From Porpolomopsis calyptriformis (lineage: Eukaryota; Basidiomycota; Agaricomycetes; Agaricales; Hygrophoraceae): 64,000 bases of DNA. Where the stretch lies: the NCBI GenBank assembly GCA_951640195.1, contig OX621176.1:372001-436000 (forward strand). Direction: 5' to 3'. The translations under genes and the position numbers were made by a program. The notes below the pieces were generated by a model that ran no database searches, was not told the DNA's origin, and saw only the letters and a list, made by a program, of their open reading frames with translations. Below, one piece after another: positions 44,759 to 55,760 of this stretch. The first letter of the stretch is position 1. Each line of letters opens with the position of its first letter.

Positions 44759-45791
44759 GTGGAAGGCGATGGGGATCAGCTAATGGCTGGTCCCAACGAA
44801 GTCATCAGATCCCCATGCCAGACACGGCGTAGGCCCTCTTCTGAAGGGGAGAGAGAGCACCGCTCTCGACAAAACACAAGTAACTCATCAGAGTTACCCC
44901 CGCAAACATGGGTGTGTAACAGCACCATCAATGTCACAATACACTCCAGTCACCGGAGGTGTAAAGTCTGCAAAGACTATGTAATGCATGTTGTCGAAGA
45001 TAGTGTATACCAAGACGCCTCGTTGAAAGAGGCATTCGATGACTGCTGCAAGGCACACCAAGAGGAACTCATCACAGAGATCTGAAACCTAACCGTCTCA
45101 CTCGAGAAGGCTCAAGACAATGGTGATTACTATCGCACTCATTATGAACGAACTCAAGATGAGCTCTATAAAGCCAATCAGCTTATAGCCAAGCTGAATA
45201 AGTCTAATGACACTAGCGAAGCCGAATCGCTAGGAAAGCGCAAGCGCTCCCATACTGAGGGATCGCATTCACGATCGTCAGAATACACAAGGGTGGCCAG
45301 CCCTGTGACCAAGACCCCCTCTGCCCAAGACAAGGGCAAGGGAAAAGAAACAGACGAGGCTCAACGAAGAGCCGATATGGAACACTTCGATCTGTACTCA
45401 GACGATGAGTTAGCGGGCTGTGGCCTGATGTTTGAAGACCTTGACAAGGAGGATAACACATACATCAAGAGACGCTTCCCTCAAATCATTCGAGAGAATG
45501 AGGAACTGAAGGCTCGCCTTCAACCCACCTCATATGTCAAGTTCCCAAACCTCCCAGATCTGGGAGTGAATAATCAATCTGGCCCTAGTGGCGAGATGAT
45601 CAAAAAGCGCAAGAAGCGCTTGACTATTACTGCTTGGCCCAGCATCCCTCCTAGGGCCCATTACTCACCTGTTGACTAGACTGTCTGGGTTGGCGCAAGC
45701 ACTGAAGCAGCATGACGAAACGAAGCAATGGGATTGCCCTCTCCACGTGGAACTTGATCTGCGGATAACCACGGATACCCCATCAATGCGC

Positions 45792-46007
45792 TGTAGGAGT
45801 GTTGAACACTCTACATGCCGAAACACAGTATTTCCTTATCTGGTACATAAAGATATTTACAGTATATATACTTCAACACTGTAGCCACCCACAGAATATA
45901 CCAGAGAACGAGAGATTACACCCCCAGAACCATATCACAGACCCTCACTGTCAATACCCAGGACCACGACCTCGCTGTGCAGTCCCACCCCCCTTGACTG
46001 CCTTACA
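45792..46007 (-). repeat. Solo LTR of element E
   Basis: 216 bp, TGTAGGAGTG...CTGCCTTACA in present + reading; same family as 36856-37073 and 38849-39648. Flanks are GCGC (45788-45791) and GCAT (46008-46011), two transitions apart; a decayed 4-bp duplication is possible but not proven. Confidence 0.8.
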
Positions 46008-46399
46008 GCATGCTAATGGCATGCTCTGTTCATTCAAGCCTAAGAATCAGGCAACAATGAGGCTCTCGAACTTGCGCGATCGTTTATCATGACAGCACAG
46101 GTGACTCCTCGAGAGAGCAGAATGGACACTCAATGCATCGCGTTAATCAATTGGAGAGTTCCCACCTGGGCTTCAGGTGATTCCACCAATGCACCTGTAC
46201 AGGTGCTGACTTCTTCTGTGCCTGGATGGATTAACACATCTCAGCCAACCGCCACGAGCTCCCTGGAAGAGTGGGCTCATTGGTTCTACATAAACTGCTG
46301 TGCTGCGCACCCTGGAGTGCGCTTAGAATGAGATGGCAGCATTTCGCTGCGAAGCCTCCGCAGGATGCTTTTGGTTAGTCGACACAAACCAAAGTCACC

Positions 46400-46758
46400 T
46401 GTTAGACGGCAGTCTAGGGTTGATCGCAAGGTTTTACTTCAGGCTCTGGGTGTAGGGTTTTAAAGGGTTGGAAGACTACTGATTGGGGTGTTAACGAAAG
46501 AAACAGACTTATCCTAAGTCTATCTACTGCTAGCTTTATATACTAGCTAAGTATGAGTCATACTGACTACGTGTGAGTCGTAATGACTATAGATGAGTCA
46601 TGTAGATAAGGAGAGTGATGGTAGACTAAATATAGATATGGCTTGGTCACCTTCTATTACTAAGCGGAGCTTGGGTGGCTAAGCGGCTATTGATGTAAAC
46701 TGTCTGATGTAAATAGGAACAGATGAGCAAAGGAAAAAGAAAAAATATATCTCTGACA
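46400..46758 (-). repeat. Ty3-B copy 2 3' LTR
   Basis: 359 bp; the left flank TCACC (46395-46399) pairs with GGTGA at 6044-6048. Confidence 0.95.
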
Positions 46759-47037
46759 TTCACCTCCACAAAAAGGAAATTCGTCCCGAATTTTGAGGAG
46801 AGCCTTCGAAGCGAAGGAAGGGTGTCAAGGGGAGGTGTAAAGGGATGGTAGAGGTGGGTAGAGGGGTGATGAGATGGGTGAGCGATGAAGAGGAGGGATG
46901 AGTGGATAGTTGTCGGATCAAAGACTATCCACTAGGTATACTTTTCCTCAACTCTCCAGTAGATATCACCTTCTCTAACCACACATCCAGAAGGGAGGCG
47001 TAAGGAATACTGTTTGTTCGGAAACAGCATCCGGTCC

Positions 47038-47730
47038 CTAGGTCGCGCCATCATAAACTGGGGGTTGAAGCAGGTGTCCATCTGGGTCAAACCAGTGGTA
47101 ACGGCCATCCAACTCCCGGGCATGTCGCAACCAAGTTTCAGCCAGCTCCCTACATATTACAGCATTCTCCTCCAGGTCAAGGATCCTTTCGTACTTGGCA
47201 TCCATCATCGAGCGGTACCCGTTTCGGGCAGCATAGAGTTGGTCGGCGACGCGATGGATGCGGTGCGAGATGGGGTCTTCGGGGATAGTGGGGGTGGTGA
47301 CGTCGGATTCGTCCTGGTCCGGTATAACCATCAAAAGTTGGCGCCCAACTTGGTATGCCTCCAGCCAATCTTCAAGTTGATTCTTCTTGTCGTCAAAGTC
47401 GCTGTCCTTGTCGAACGTGTACCAGTGACAGTCGTAGTTAAGTTCGCATCGACATGCTCCAGAGATAAAAGGGACATAGGTTTCGGGGCACCCAGATAGG
47501 TGCTCGACCTTGGCAAAGGGGAGCCCTCGGTAGTTACGGTTTCGTCCCAGCTTGTCGATAGTATCGGTACGTCGCTTCGGCTTCTTGAACTGTCGGGTAA
47601 CCAAGACACTGTCGGACGAGGAAGAGGAGGAAGAAGAATCGGGGGGGAGGTTGGAGGTAGAAGCAGTGGGGTTCCCTCGGGGTGGACGCCTCCCAGTCGA
47701 CTTGCGGGCGTAACGAACTTCACGGGGCAT
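47038..47730 (-). CDS. Ty3-B third ORF, intact (230 residues)
   Basis: The reading frame is fully open, MPREVRYARKSTGRRPP to PPVYDGAT, in an element whose gag and pol carry stops. Parts: basic Arg/Pro N-terminus with a run of Ser (residues about 25-45), a middle domain with spaced Cys and Trp (LSGCPETYVPFISGACRCEL, WYTFDKDSDFDDKK), a helical C-half (ISHRIHRVADQLYAARNGYRSM, LDLEENAVICRELAETWL) and a short aromatic tail. It lies 115 bp downstream of pol and about 280 bp before the 3' LTR. Family D has an ORF with a similar N-terminus in the same place. Function unknown; a role in particle assembly, targeting or host interaction is open. Confidence 0.65.
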   Translation of the reverse strand: MPREVRYARKSTGRRPPRGNPTASTSNLPPDSSSSSSSSDSVLVTRQFKKPKRRTDTIDKLGRNRNYRGLPFAKVEHLSGCPETYVPFISGACRCELNYDCHWYTFDKDSDFDDKKNQLEDWLEAYQVGRQLLMVIPDQDESDVTTPTIPEDPISHRIHRVADQLYAARNGYRSMMDAKYERILDLEENAVICRELAETWLRHARELDGRYHWFDPDGHLLQPPVYDGAT

Positions 47731-47844
47731 TTCGTGCTTCTTTTGATGATTGTTGGAAAGGGGAAGTCCTTATAATTGTCAGAGATTGAAAAGGAGAAAA
47801 GGAGATTCAACGATCGTGATGTTGGTAGTATTCATAAAAGAGAG

Positions 47845-50800
47845 TTAAATTGCCGCTTGAATAGACTTTTCATAATTCATTAAGACGTCTTTTGCGTGTT
47901 TGAGGTTCCATCGTGGTTCCCAGGTGGCTGCCTCTATCAGGTAGCCTTTCCACTTGATTAGATATTGTCAGTTTCGTTTTCCTGGGGTGTGATTTAAGAT
48001 ACATTCCACTTCATACTCGGGCTCTCCTTCGATCACATCTGGAGGTGGTCGGAGATTGTCATCTTCTCCGATCGGGGGGTGGAGATCGAGATTCTCTTCT
48101 AGAGCCTTGAGTAGCGAAACGTGAAACACGGGATGGATCCTCCATGACAGCGGTAGCTTTAGTCGGTAAGCCACAGGCGATACTTGTTTTAGAATTATAA
48201 AAGGTCCGAGCCAGCGGACATCCAGTTTCTTTGCGGGCCGGCCAGTTTTCAAATTCTTGGCATCAAGCCAGACCCTTTGTCCTTCGTAAAACGTGGGTTC
48301 CTTTTGACGTTTTCAATCGGCATAGAGCTTCATTGAGTTAGCGGTCTTTTGAAGAGACTCTTCAGCGTTCTCTCTAGCTCTAGTAAGCTGCACATAAAAC
48401 TCGTTGGCATCGGGATTTGAGGTTTGGGTTGGAACTGATAAGGGGGTGTGAGGGTGTCGGCCATATTCAAGCCAGAAGGGGGATTGGTGAGTGGAGGAAT
48501 GTTCTCAGTTGTTATAAGCGAACTCCGCCGGAGCTAACCAATCTTTCCAATTGTCTTGCATGAAGTTAGTGTAGAGCCATACGTATTGCTCTAACTCTTG
48601 ATTGGTCCGTTCGGTTTGTCCATCTGTTTGGGGGTGATAGGCAGTAGAAAGTCCAGAAGTGGTTCCTAGGAGTTCGTTGAATGACGTAGTGAATTTTGAT
48701 GAGAATTGGGTTCCTCGATCGGTAATGATCTTCTCTAGCCATCCATGATGCTTCCAGACATGTTCTTGAAACAGCACAGCAGTTCCTTTAGCAGATAGGT
48801 TTCCAGTTGTTGGGATGAAGTGAGCCCGTTTGGTGAATCTGTCCACCACAACTAGAATAGCGTCAAATCCTTTTGAATTAGGGAGTTCCACGATTAGATC
48901 AGCAGTGATCTGTTGCCACGGTTTAGTAGGAGGGGGTAACGGTTGGAGAAGTCCAGTGGGTTTCTGTGGATAAACCTTGGTCTGTTGACAAGCAAGGCAG
49001 GACTTCACATAATTGGTGATATCTTGTGGGGCACCTTCCCATGTGTAATTACGGAGGAGCAATTCCTTCATCTTCTCAATACCGGGATGGCCACCAGTGG
49101 GTGTGTCGTGGGTCAATCGAATAATTTCTGTGCGCAAAGATACGTCCTTTGGCACAACTATACAATCTCCAGCATCGCGCACAATGCCATCTACATGGGT
49201 GTATCCGGAAGAGGGATCTTCAATTTTGGCCATGATCTCGAGGGGTAGGGGGGAATGAAAGCAAAGCTTGGATAAAAAGTTGGGGGACGATAAACTGATG
49301 ATCGCATTGATGAAAAGCGCATTGACAAAAAGTTCTTTTGGCAGAAGGACCTTGTCCTCCACCTCCTCATAAGACTCCAGGTAATGATCTGAACGTTTGG
49401 AGAGTCCATCAGCCTTATTCTTGATCCTGGGCTGGTAGCTGATTCTGAACCAAAAGCGAGCTAAAAACTCAGACCATCTAGCCTGGCGTCTGGAGAGTTG
49501 ATGGCTGGTCATGAAGTATTGGAGGGACTAGTTGTCAGTCTTGATCATAATGGGCTGTCGTGTCCCTTGTAGGAGGTATCTCCATTCATTCAAGGCAGAT
49601 ATAATGGCTAAAAGCTCTTGGTCATGGGTGGGGTAATTTCGTTCAGCTGGGAGGAGGGTCTTGGAGTAGAAGCCAATGGGATGCCAATCTTCTTCATCAT
49701 TCTCTTTCTGGGTCAAGACTGCACCCAGTGCAACACCAGAAGCATCCGTCTCCAGAAGGTAAGGAAGATTTGGCTTTGGGGTTCTCAAAACAGGAGCAGA
49801 GGTAAGCGCATTCTTAAGGGTATCAAAAGCACGTTGTTGCTTAGGGGTCCAAATCCATTCTTGATCCTTTCGTAGGAGCTCATTAAGAGGACGAGCAATC
49901 AGGGAGTAATCCTTGATAAACCTCCGCCAAAAGTTGGCAGTGCCAAGGAAGGATTGGAGATCTCGTTTTCTCTGGGGGATAGGCCAGGTTCTGATCGCCT
50001 CAACCTTCTTGGGGTTAATAGCAATGTGGCCTTTTGAGATCATCATCCCCAGATAAATCACTTCCTTCTTCTCAAACTGGCACTTGACGGGTTTGCAGGA
50101 CAGTTGATTCTTCTCCATGATCTCTAGAGTTCGTTCCGTCCAATAGGTGAGTTCAGTGAGGTCCTTTCCCATGATCAGGATATCGTCAATATAGATATGG
50201 ACCTGCTTGGAATCGATAACCTCTTTGAAGAGAACATTGATCATTCGTTGGAAGGAGGCAGGCGAGTTTCGCATTCTAAAGAACATAACGGTGGGCTCGA
50301 ACAGCCCTCGTTGAGTGTTGAAGGCTCCTTTCCATTCGTCTCCTTCTTTGATACGAATATTGTTAAAGCCCCATCGGATATCCATGACTGTGAACAGTTC
50401 CGCTTCTGATAACTTGGTCTGTTGAATAATCTCAGAGATGAGAGGTAAGGGATAGGCATCTGGGATTGTGTGAGCATTCAGATAGTGATAGTCTTGGATT
50501 GGACGTAGTCCAGCATCTTGTCCTTGGGCATTAACTTCTTCACCTTTGGCAGCAAAGAAGAAGGAGGCAGCTTGTTTGGAGTTTGATCGTCGTATTCGTC
50601 CACTTGCAAGTTGTTCCTCCAGGAATTCATTCAGCTTTCCCTGTTCGTACTCAGTGAGTTTGTACACCTTTCCGATCTTGGGTCTAAAGGTAGGTTCGAG
50701 ATTGATCGCATGGTCAAATTCTGGTTGTCGTGGGGGAAGTTCATCGAAGGTGGTCTTCATAAACACCTTCCAGTGCCTCCAGTATTTCTTCGGCACATAC

Positions 50801-51432
50801 TTCTTCATATCTTCCTCCACAGTAGTGGGTCTTGCATGGTCTCCCAGTGAGACCAATCTGATAATCTTGGCGTAGGAGTCGCCATTCAATGTAGAGCCTA
50901 CTCGTGACACTATCACTCCAGCCTGAGAAGTCTTGGTTGGGGCCACAGTCTGACGTGAAGTCAGTGTTCCAGCCTTCCAGTCAACCAGGGGATCGTTACA
51001 TTTGAGCCATGGGTAGCCGAGGATAACCTGTATCATATCTCCTAAATTTGTCACTTCCAAATGGGTTTGTTCCCTAGGAAAATCCGGCGTCTCCATCCAC
51101 AGGTCTACAGCATATTCGATGGGACCTCCTCAGTTGTCTGTCCCATCTGCGTTCCGCATGGGGATTGGTCCTTCCAATCGATAAAAAGGGATATCGCGCT
51201 CCTGCATGAAGTTCCAGTTTATAAAGCATCCAGAGGTGCCAGAGTCTATCAATGCACTGGCGGCAATTCGTCTACCAGTGTCTGTGGTTTCCAACCAAAG
51301 GGGTATGGTTAAAGCTTCTTCGCTCGAATCAAGTGCACCAAGAATTTGGGAAATAGATTGCATAGGGGTAGTGGTACACATAGAAAAGGAGTCCGCAATG
51401 CACGAGCTATTGTCCGGACTGTTCAAAAACCC
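47845..51432 (-). pseudogene. Ty3-B pol polyprotein (copy 2)
   Basis: Same domain order as copy 1: protease (IDSGTSG), RT with intact YIDD, RNase H, integrase (HHCC and DDE motifs) and chromodomain. In-frame stops: after NADGTDN near 51131 (shared with copy 1), after MIKTDN near 49528 (TAG), after AEFAYNN near 48508, in the linker near 48315, and in the chromodomain near 47969. Copy 1 is intact at the last four and copy 2 is intact at 9802 of copy 1, so a complete pol could be read only by combining copies. Confidence 0.88.
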
Positions 51433-52844
51433 TGTTTCTCCAAAGCTCTCTTCAGCTCTTCTTTCCTCCTAGGCTTCCAGTTGACGATACCACACTTCTC
51501 GAAGTCTTGACGAGAATCTTCATTGGAGTTAACCTCCTCAATCGAGGCTGAGGTCTCCAGAACTCGAACATTTCTCCCTCGACCAGGTTTCTTTCCTCCA
51601 TGACCTCTAGCTGCTGGGGTGAAGGAGCAGCTTCCAGAACCAGAAGTACTTGTCCTAGGAGCATTGGGACAAGAACTGGCAAAGTAGCCAAATTGTCTAC
51701 AGTTGAAACATGCTCCTTTGGGAATTCCTCCTAGTGAAGCAGGCTTTTCTTCTTGTTTGATTCTGGGGGCAGCAGGGTTGGGATAGGTGGAGGGACCAGC
51801 AGGTGGTCCTTGTCGGTAGGGGGTGTTGGTGATGCGAGTGTTACGAGTCTGGGGCTTAGAAGATGTTCTAGCCAGGAATTCTCAATGTTGTCTGTCAAGT
51901 TCTGCAGCACGAGACTGCCATTCAAAGAGGGTGGTGGGTTGACGATCTGAAAGGTAGATCTGTCGCAAAAGGGAGGGGTTGAGTCTGTCTTTATATAAAG
52001 TCACCAAAGCTTCTTGTCCGTATCCAGTATCATGGCCCCATCGATTGAAATTGATGTTGTACTCCTCTGCGCTCTTGTTGAACTGCTTGACGTCCTTGAT
52101 CTTCAGTTGAGCAGTTGACTTGGGGTCCAAGTCTCCAAAGTCTTGGGTGAGGGCTTGTTCAAAGACAGCCCAATCGGCACCAACCCAGTTCAACGTTGTG
52201 TAAGCATCCACTTGACGCTCAGCCCATGGTTCTGCATTTCCTCCGATCATAAACGACAAGGCATAGATAATCTTGTCAGCCTCTGAGATTCCTGGTCATC
52301 CCAAATGATTCAACTTCACTTGACGCAGGAAGTTGCGGAGCTTGGTGGGATCACCAGAGAATTCGTCAGGAGGGTTCATCTTGATCTTGGCGGGGGCAGG
52401 GGCAGGGGCAGGGACAGGGGCAGGGGCAGGGACAGGTTGGGGGAATACTGGGGGTGCTTGGAAGGGCTGGGGGAATAGCCCAAGAGGGGTAGGGACAGGT
52501 TGGGGGCCTATGAGGTTGGCCATCAATACTTGAAGTTGTTGTTCGATTCTATGACTCGCTTGCACTTGGTCTTGTTGGACCTGCAGCAATTGTTGATAAT
52601 CCTGCTTCATGATCTCGAAGGCTACGCATGGATCTTCTTCTTCATTCCCATCATTGTCCTCAGCTCGACCTTTCCCTTTTGAGTGAGAGGGACCCGCTTG
52701 TTCTTCTTCTTCTTCTTCTTCTTCTTCTTGGGCAGGGTCAACTGTCTCATCGGGGATGGGAGCTGGGGCAGGAGGGAGAGAGCCTTCCTGGGAGAGAGGG
52801 ATAGCAGGGTGAGGGATAGTGGATGACGAATGAGTCAAAACCAT
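51423..52844 (-). pseudogene. Ty3-B gag polyprotein (copy 2)
   Basis: Frame from MVLTHSSS (52844) to TGA 51425-51423. It differs from copy 1 by a longer Glu run and extra PAPAPVPAP repeats. Stops after NHLG (near 52293) and after LDRQH (near 51880) are the same as in copy 1. The zinc knuckle reads CFNCRQFGYFASSC, with H replaced by Y. The GGGTTTT frameshift site is at 51432-51426. Confidence 0.82.
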
Positions 52845-52976
52845 TGGTGGAACGGTGGCAGTTAGATATTGGGGGGGGCTTGACAGGAATACAAGGGGAG
52901 AGAGCAAGCCTTCAGCGCTGGCCAGACAGAGTAGGGGTTGTATAGCGTGGAGTGAGCAAGAAGGAAGTCTGTTTCT

Positions 52977-53335
52977 TGTTAGACGGCAGTCTAGGGTTGA
53001 TCGCAAGGTTTTACTTCAGGCTCTGGGTGTAGGGTTTTAAAGGGTTGGAAGACTACTGATTGGGGTGTTAACGAAAGAAACAGACTTATCCTAAGTCTAT
53101 CTACTGCTAGCTTTATATACTAGCTAAGTATGAGTCATACTGACTACGTGTGAGTCGTAATGACTATGGATGAGTCATGTAGATAAGGAGAGTGATGGTA
53201 GACTAAATATAGATATGGCTTGGTCACCTTCTATTACTAAGCGGAGCTTGGGTGGCTAAGCGGCTATTGATGTAAACTGTCTGATGTAAATAGGAACAGA
53301 CGAGCAAAGGAAAAAGAAAAAATATATCTCTGACA
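52977..53335 (-). repeat. Ty3-B copy 2 5' LTR
   Basis: 359 bp; followed in element sense by the self-complementary PBS at 52976-52965. Right flank CTAAC (53336-53340). Confidence 0.95.
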
Positions 53336-53340
53336 CTAAC

Positions 53341-55760
53341 ACTGGCGCCGATGAAACTACTGATAGCCAAGGGAATATGGCCATCTTTTGCCCAGCTTGC
53401 CCACAACCTGGAATAAACCTCCCTGACAATTGGAGAATGATACCAGAGCAGTAATAACATACTAGTAGTGTTATTCTCAGCTAATTATAGTGATGTAGGT
53501 GGTTGATGACCCGAGGGTATGTTTTAGATGGCAACTTCTCTGCTGAGCACCTCCAGATGAAGAATCCTCAAGATGAAGTTATACTTAGTGATGGAACAGC
53601 ATTCTTTGTGAAAGAGGAGGACTACAAGAAGCATCTAACCCTATCGGTGGAGCGCAAAGAAGTAGGTAATTTCAATCTGAATAGTAAGCCATGGTTAACT
53701 CGGGGGGTAGAGATCAACTTGTAATAATCACAAGGCTGTTAACCGAGCTAATGCTGAAAGGCATAGGTTGGAAGCCAGTGGCATCGGCACCGCCGCTTGC
53801 TCTCAGCATGGCTTTTTTGTTCCTCATTCAGTGGTCGACTTCCAAAAGGGTGAAAGGCAGATGAACATGGATTACTCCCTTTGTCAAGCCCTCCAATATA
53901 ACACTGGTGGACTTACAAGGGCTGTCATTTGCTATGACATTGCTTGTCAATTCTTCATTCATTTCCTGGACCGAGTCCAATCTAGTCCCTTCCTTTCGGT
54001 CCCACCGAAAATGGTGATAGAACCAGCAATCGGCCTCTTCCATATTCATGGTCATCAAGAAGAGTGTTTTCCCAAGTATGCTCCAAACTTCATTCCTGGT
54101 ATCGGCCAAGTTGATGGGGAAATCCTGGAAACTCTTTGGTCTCAATTAAATGAGGTAACCGGCAGCACTCGGAGTATGTCTACCTACCACCGCCAAGAAA
54201 CTCTGGATGATCATATGAATGATTCCAACTGGAAGAAGTTGCTTCAGATGGCCTCGGCACTTTGCAAAAAACTCAAACATACTATTCATCAACAAAACCT
54301 TGCCAAACAAGCTTATCATGATTTATCATTTTCGGCTGATCCCCAAATGCTCCGAGAATGGGAAGAGGTTGAGGAACAGGCACTCCGAGACCGTCTCGCC
54401 GATTTAAATGCTATGAAAGTGTTTGATGTTAATGTTCAGAAAGGTATGTACTTAGTAGGTATTACAACTCTTTTCTCACATTCGGAAACAGCACCTGGGC
54501 AAGCTAGGAAACAGCAAGAATTATCAGAAAAGAAGAAGCATTCGGCAATTAATATCCCTGGCTTGGCGGCATGGATTTCCCTAGGTATCAAGATTCAAGA
54601 ATTTCAGTGAGCCTTCCATCTATACATGTAACTACAACATCTATCTTACCTATAGTTAGACATGCATTGAATCAGAGTGCTATTAAACTCAGCCGATCTC
54701 CCTCCACTGCCGAACAAAATAAACTCACCGAGCAACACAATCGGCTCCAGCGCAAGATTTCAGCATTCAATAAAGATGCTTTAATTTTTGCTAATCTTCA
54801 ATATTACGATGACGATGATGACACCAATCCCTCTGAACACATCCCTACTCTCTGTGGTGACAATTCCGATTCTGAAAGTGATCTGTCCGTTGAAGAGGCT
54901 AAAGACCAGCTTGAAGATACCAATGCCAAGGCCAATGCCAATGCCAATGCCAATGATCCCCCATGGGTAGATGATTCCCGACTCCTCCTCCCCTCAGTCC
55001 TTGGTTTCAAATCATGTTACTCTCATGGACTCTCAGCCCTTGTGGACCAAGAGTTACAACTTTGTATCGGTCAAGCCAATGATGCCCTACATCAACTTCA
55101 ATTCAACCTTGGTCACAAGGCTTTCCTCTACTGAACATCAGTACATTATGCTAACAGTCAGAAGAAAAAGACAAGAGCTTTCAGCTCGGCGGCCATCATT
55201 GAGACCTCTGTCAAAACTCAATATCATATCTACTGCCAAGCTAGGAAAGCTATGATCAATCTCGGCACCACCGACTCCCTGTTGTCAAAGTACCAGAAGT
55301 TATCAAGAGCCAATCTGAAAGTCACTACTGCTACTCATGATCCAAGTATTCACGGCCAACAAAATAGCCATCTTCCATGGTTCTGGACTATGGATGTCAC
55401 TCTTGCATCCGCTGAAAGTGATTGGATGAAAGAATGTAAGCACTGAAATGATCTCAGCAGTGTATAATCCCACCCCAATTAACCTTCGGCGCAGTTTATC
55501 GAGTACATTGGCTGAAGGCCAAGGCAAGATTCGATTGGTGGTCCGAGGAATTCATCCTCCTCAAACATGAAATGGATTGGACAGTCAGATATTTCAATCA
55601 CAAGTCCTACCTATGGAGGGACCTAGCCACCAATGCAAAGAACAGCTCTTTAGATGGTCATGCAGCCTATGCATATAAGCAGGAATGGATGTGGGCTCAA
55701 TTTGCTTTAGATGCTAAGACACAATTCAAAAATATATTACCAAAGTCCCAAATTATATAA
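53341..55760 (+). pseudogene. KDZ transposase, C-terminal half
   Basis: Continues in frame from the half at 12963. Exons: FCPACPQPGINLPDNW (53385-53453), GYVLDGNFSAEHLQMKNP (from about 53505), then CNNHKAVNRANAERH (from about 53710), VPHSVVDFQKGERQMNMDY, the KDZ hallmark CYDIACQFF (about 53930), LFHIHGHQEECFPKYAPNF, VDGEILETLWSQLNEV, DDHMNDSNWKKL. Later exons hold KIQEFQ, LLPSVLGF, ELQLCIGQANDALHQL, SMDV-like TMDV and the end MDWTVRYFNHKSYLW...KSQII. Introns of 45-60 bp fit at 53453, 53662, 54446, 54607 and 55438. One TGA (near 55132, after KAFLY) disrupts it. The stop (55758-55760) almost touches the stop of the TET/JBP gene (55755-55753). Confidence 0.9.

Larger units (their letters stand above)
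33038..46399 (+). mobile_element. Ty3/gypsy family A element, 5' LTR to third ORF
   Basis: The main body of a long Ty3 element whose 3' end is now at 6048-4952. It contains a 5' LTR (33038-33232), one gag-pol frame (33324-42723) and a third ORF (42969-46392). Nested inside are element E (36856-39648), unit U copy 2 (43049-44758) and a solo E LTR (45792-46007). With these removed the element is about 9.7 kb. Its outer flanks do not match (D sequence at 33033-33037, KDZ at 4947-4951), which suggests recombination between two Ty3-A copies. Confidence 0.85.
42969..46399 (+). pseudogene. Ty3-A third ORF, N-terminal and middle part (unknown function)
   Basis: The ORF starts MSNENNMPTSVRTS (42969). 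After removal of unit U (43049-44758) and one GTGGA it continues in the same frame: a Cys pair region (RRCKVCKDYV), a coiled-coil stretch (ISLEKAQ-like, DELYKANQLIAKLNKS), a basic/Ser tract (GKRKRSHTEGSHSRSS), an acidic segment (DLYSDDELAGCGLMFEDLDKE) and a basic patch (IKKRKKRL). TGA at 45083 and TAG at 45677 break it. A solo E LTR (45792-46007) interrupts it; a Trp-rich part (SLEEWAHWFYINCCAAHP) ends near the Ty3-B junction, beyond which it continues at 6048-5293. The total is well over 600 residues, large for a Ty3 3' ORF. No homology assigned. Confidence 0.6.
46400..53335 (-). mobile_element. Ty3/gypsy chromovirus family B, copy 2
   Basis: Complete 6.9-kb element on the minus strand: 5' LTR 52977-53335, 3' LTR 46400-46758, gag 52844-51423, pol to 47845, third ORF 47730-47038. 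Flanks are CTAAC (53336-53340) and TCACC (46395-46399), which are the complements of the flanks GTTAG and GGTGA of copy 1 in swapped order. In the restored arrangement it sits in the KDZ transposase gene. Confidence 0.95.

Noticed and set aside
43041..44763. 8-bp duplication ACAGTGGA for unit U (hAT/KDZ-like)
   Set aside because: The extra ACA is the end of the element (TGACA); copy 1 supports a 5-bp duplication. Not fully excluded.
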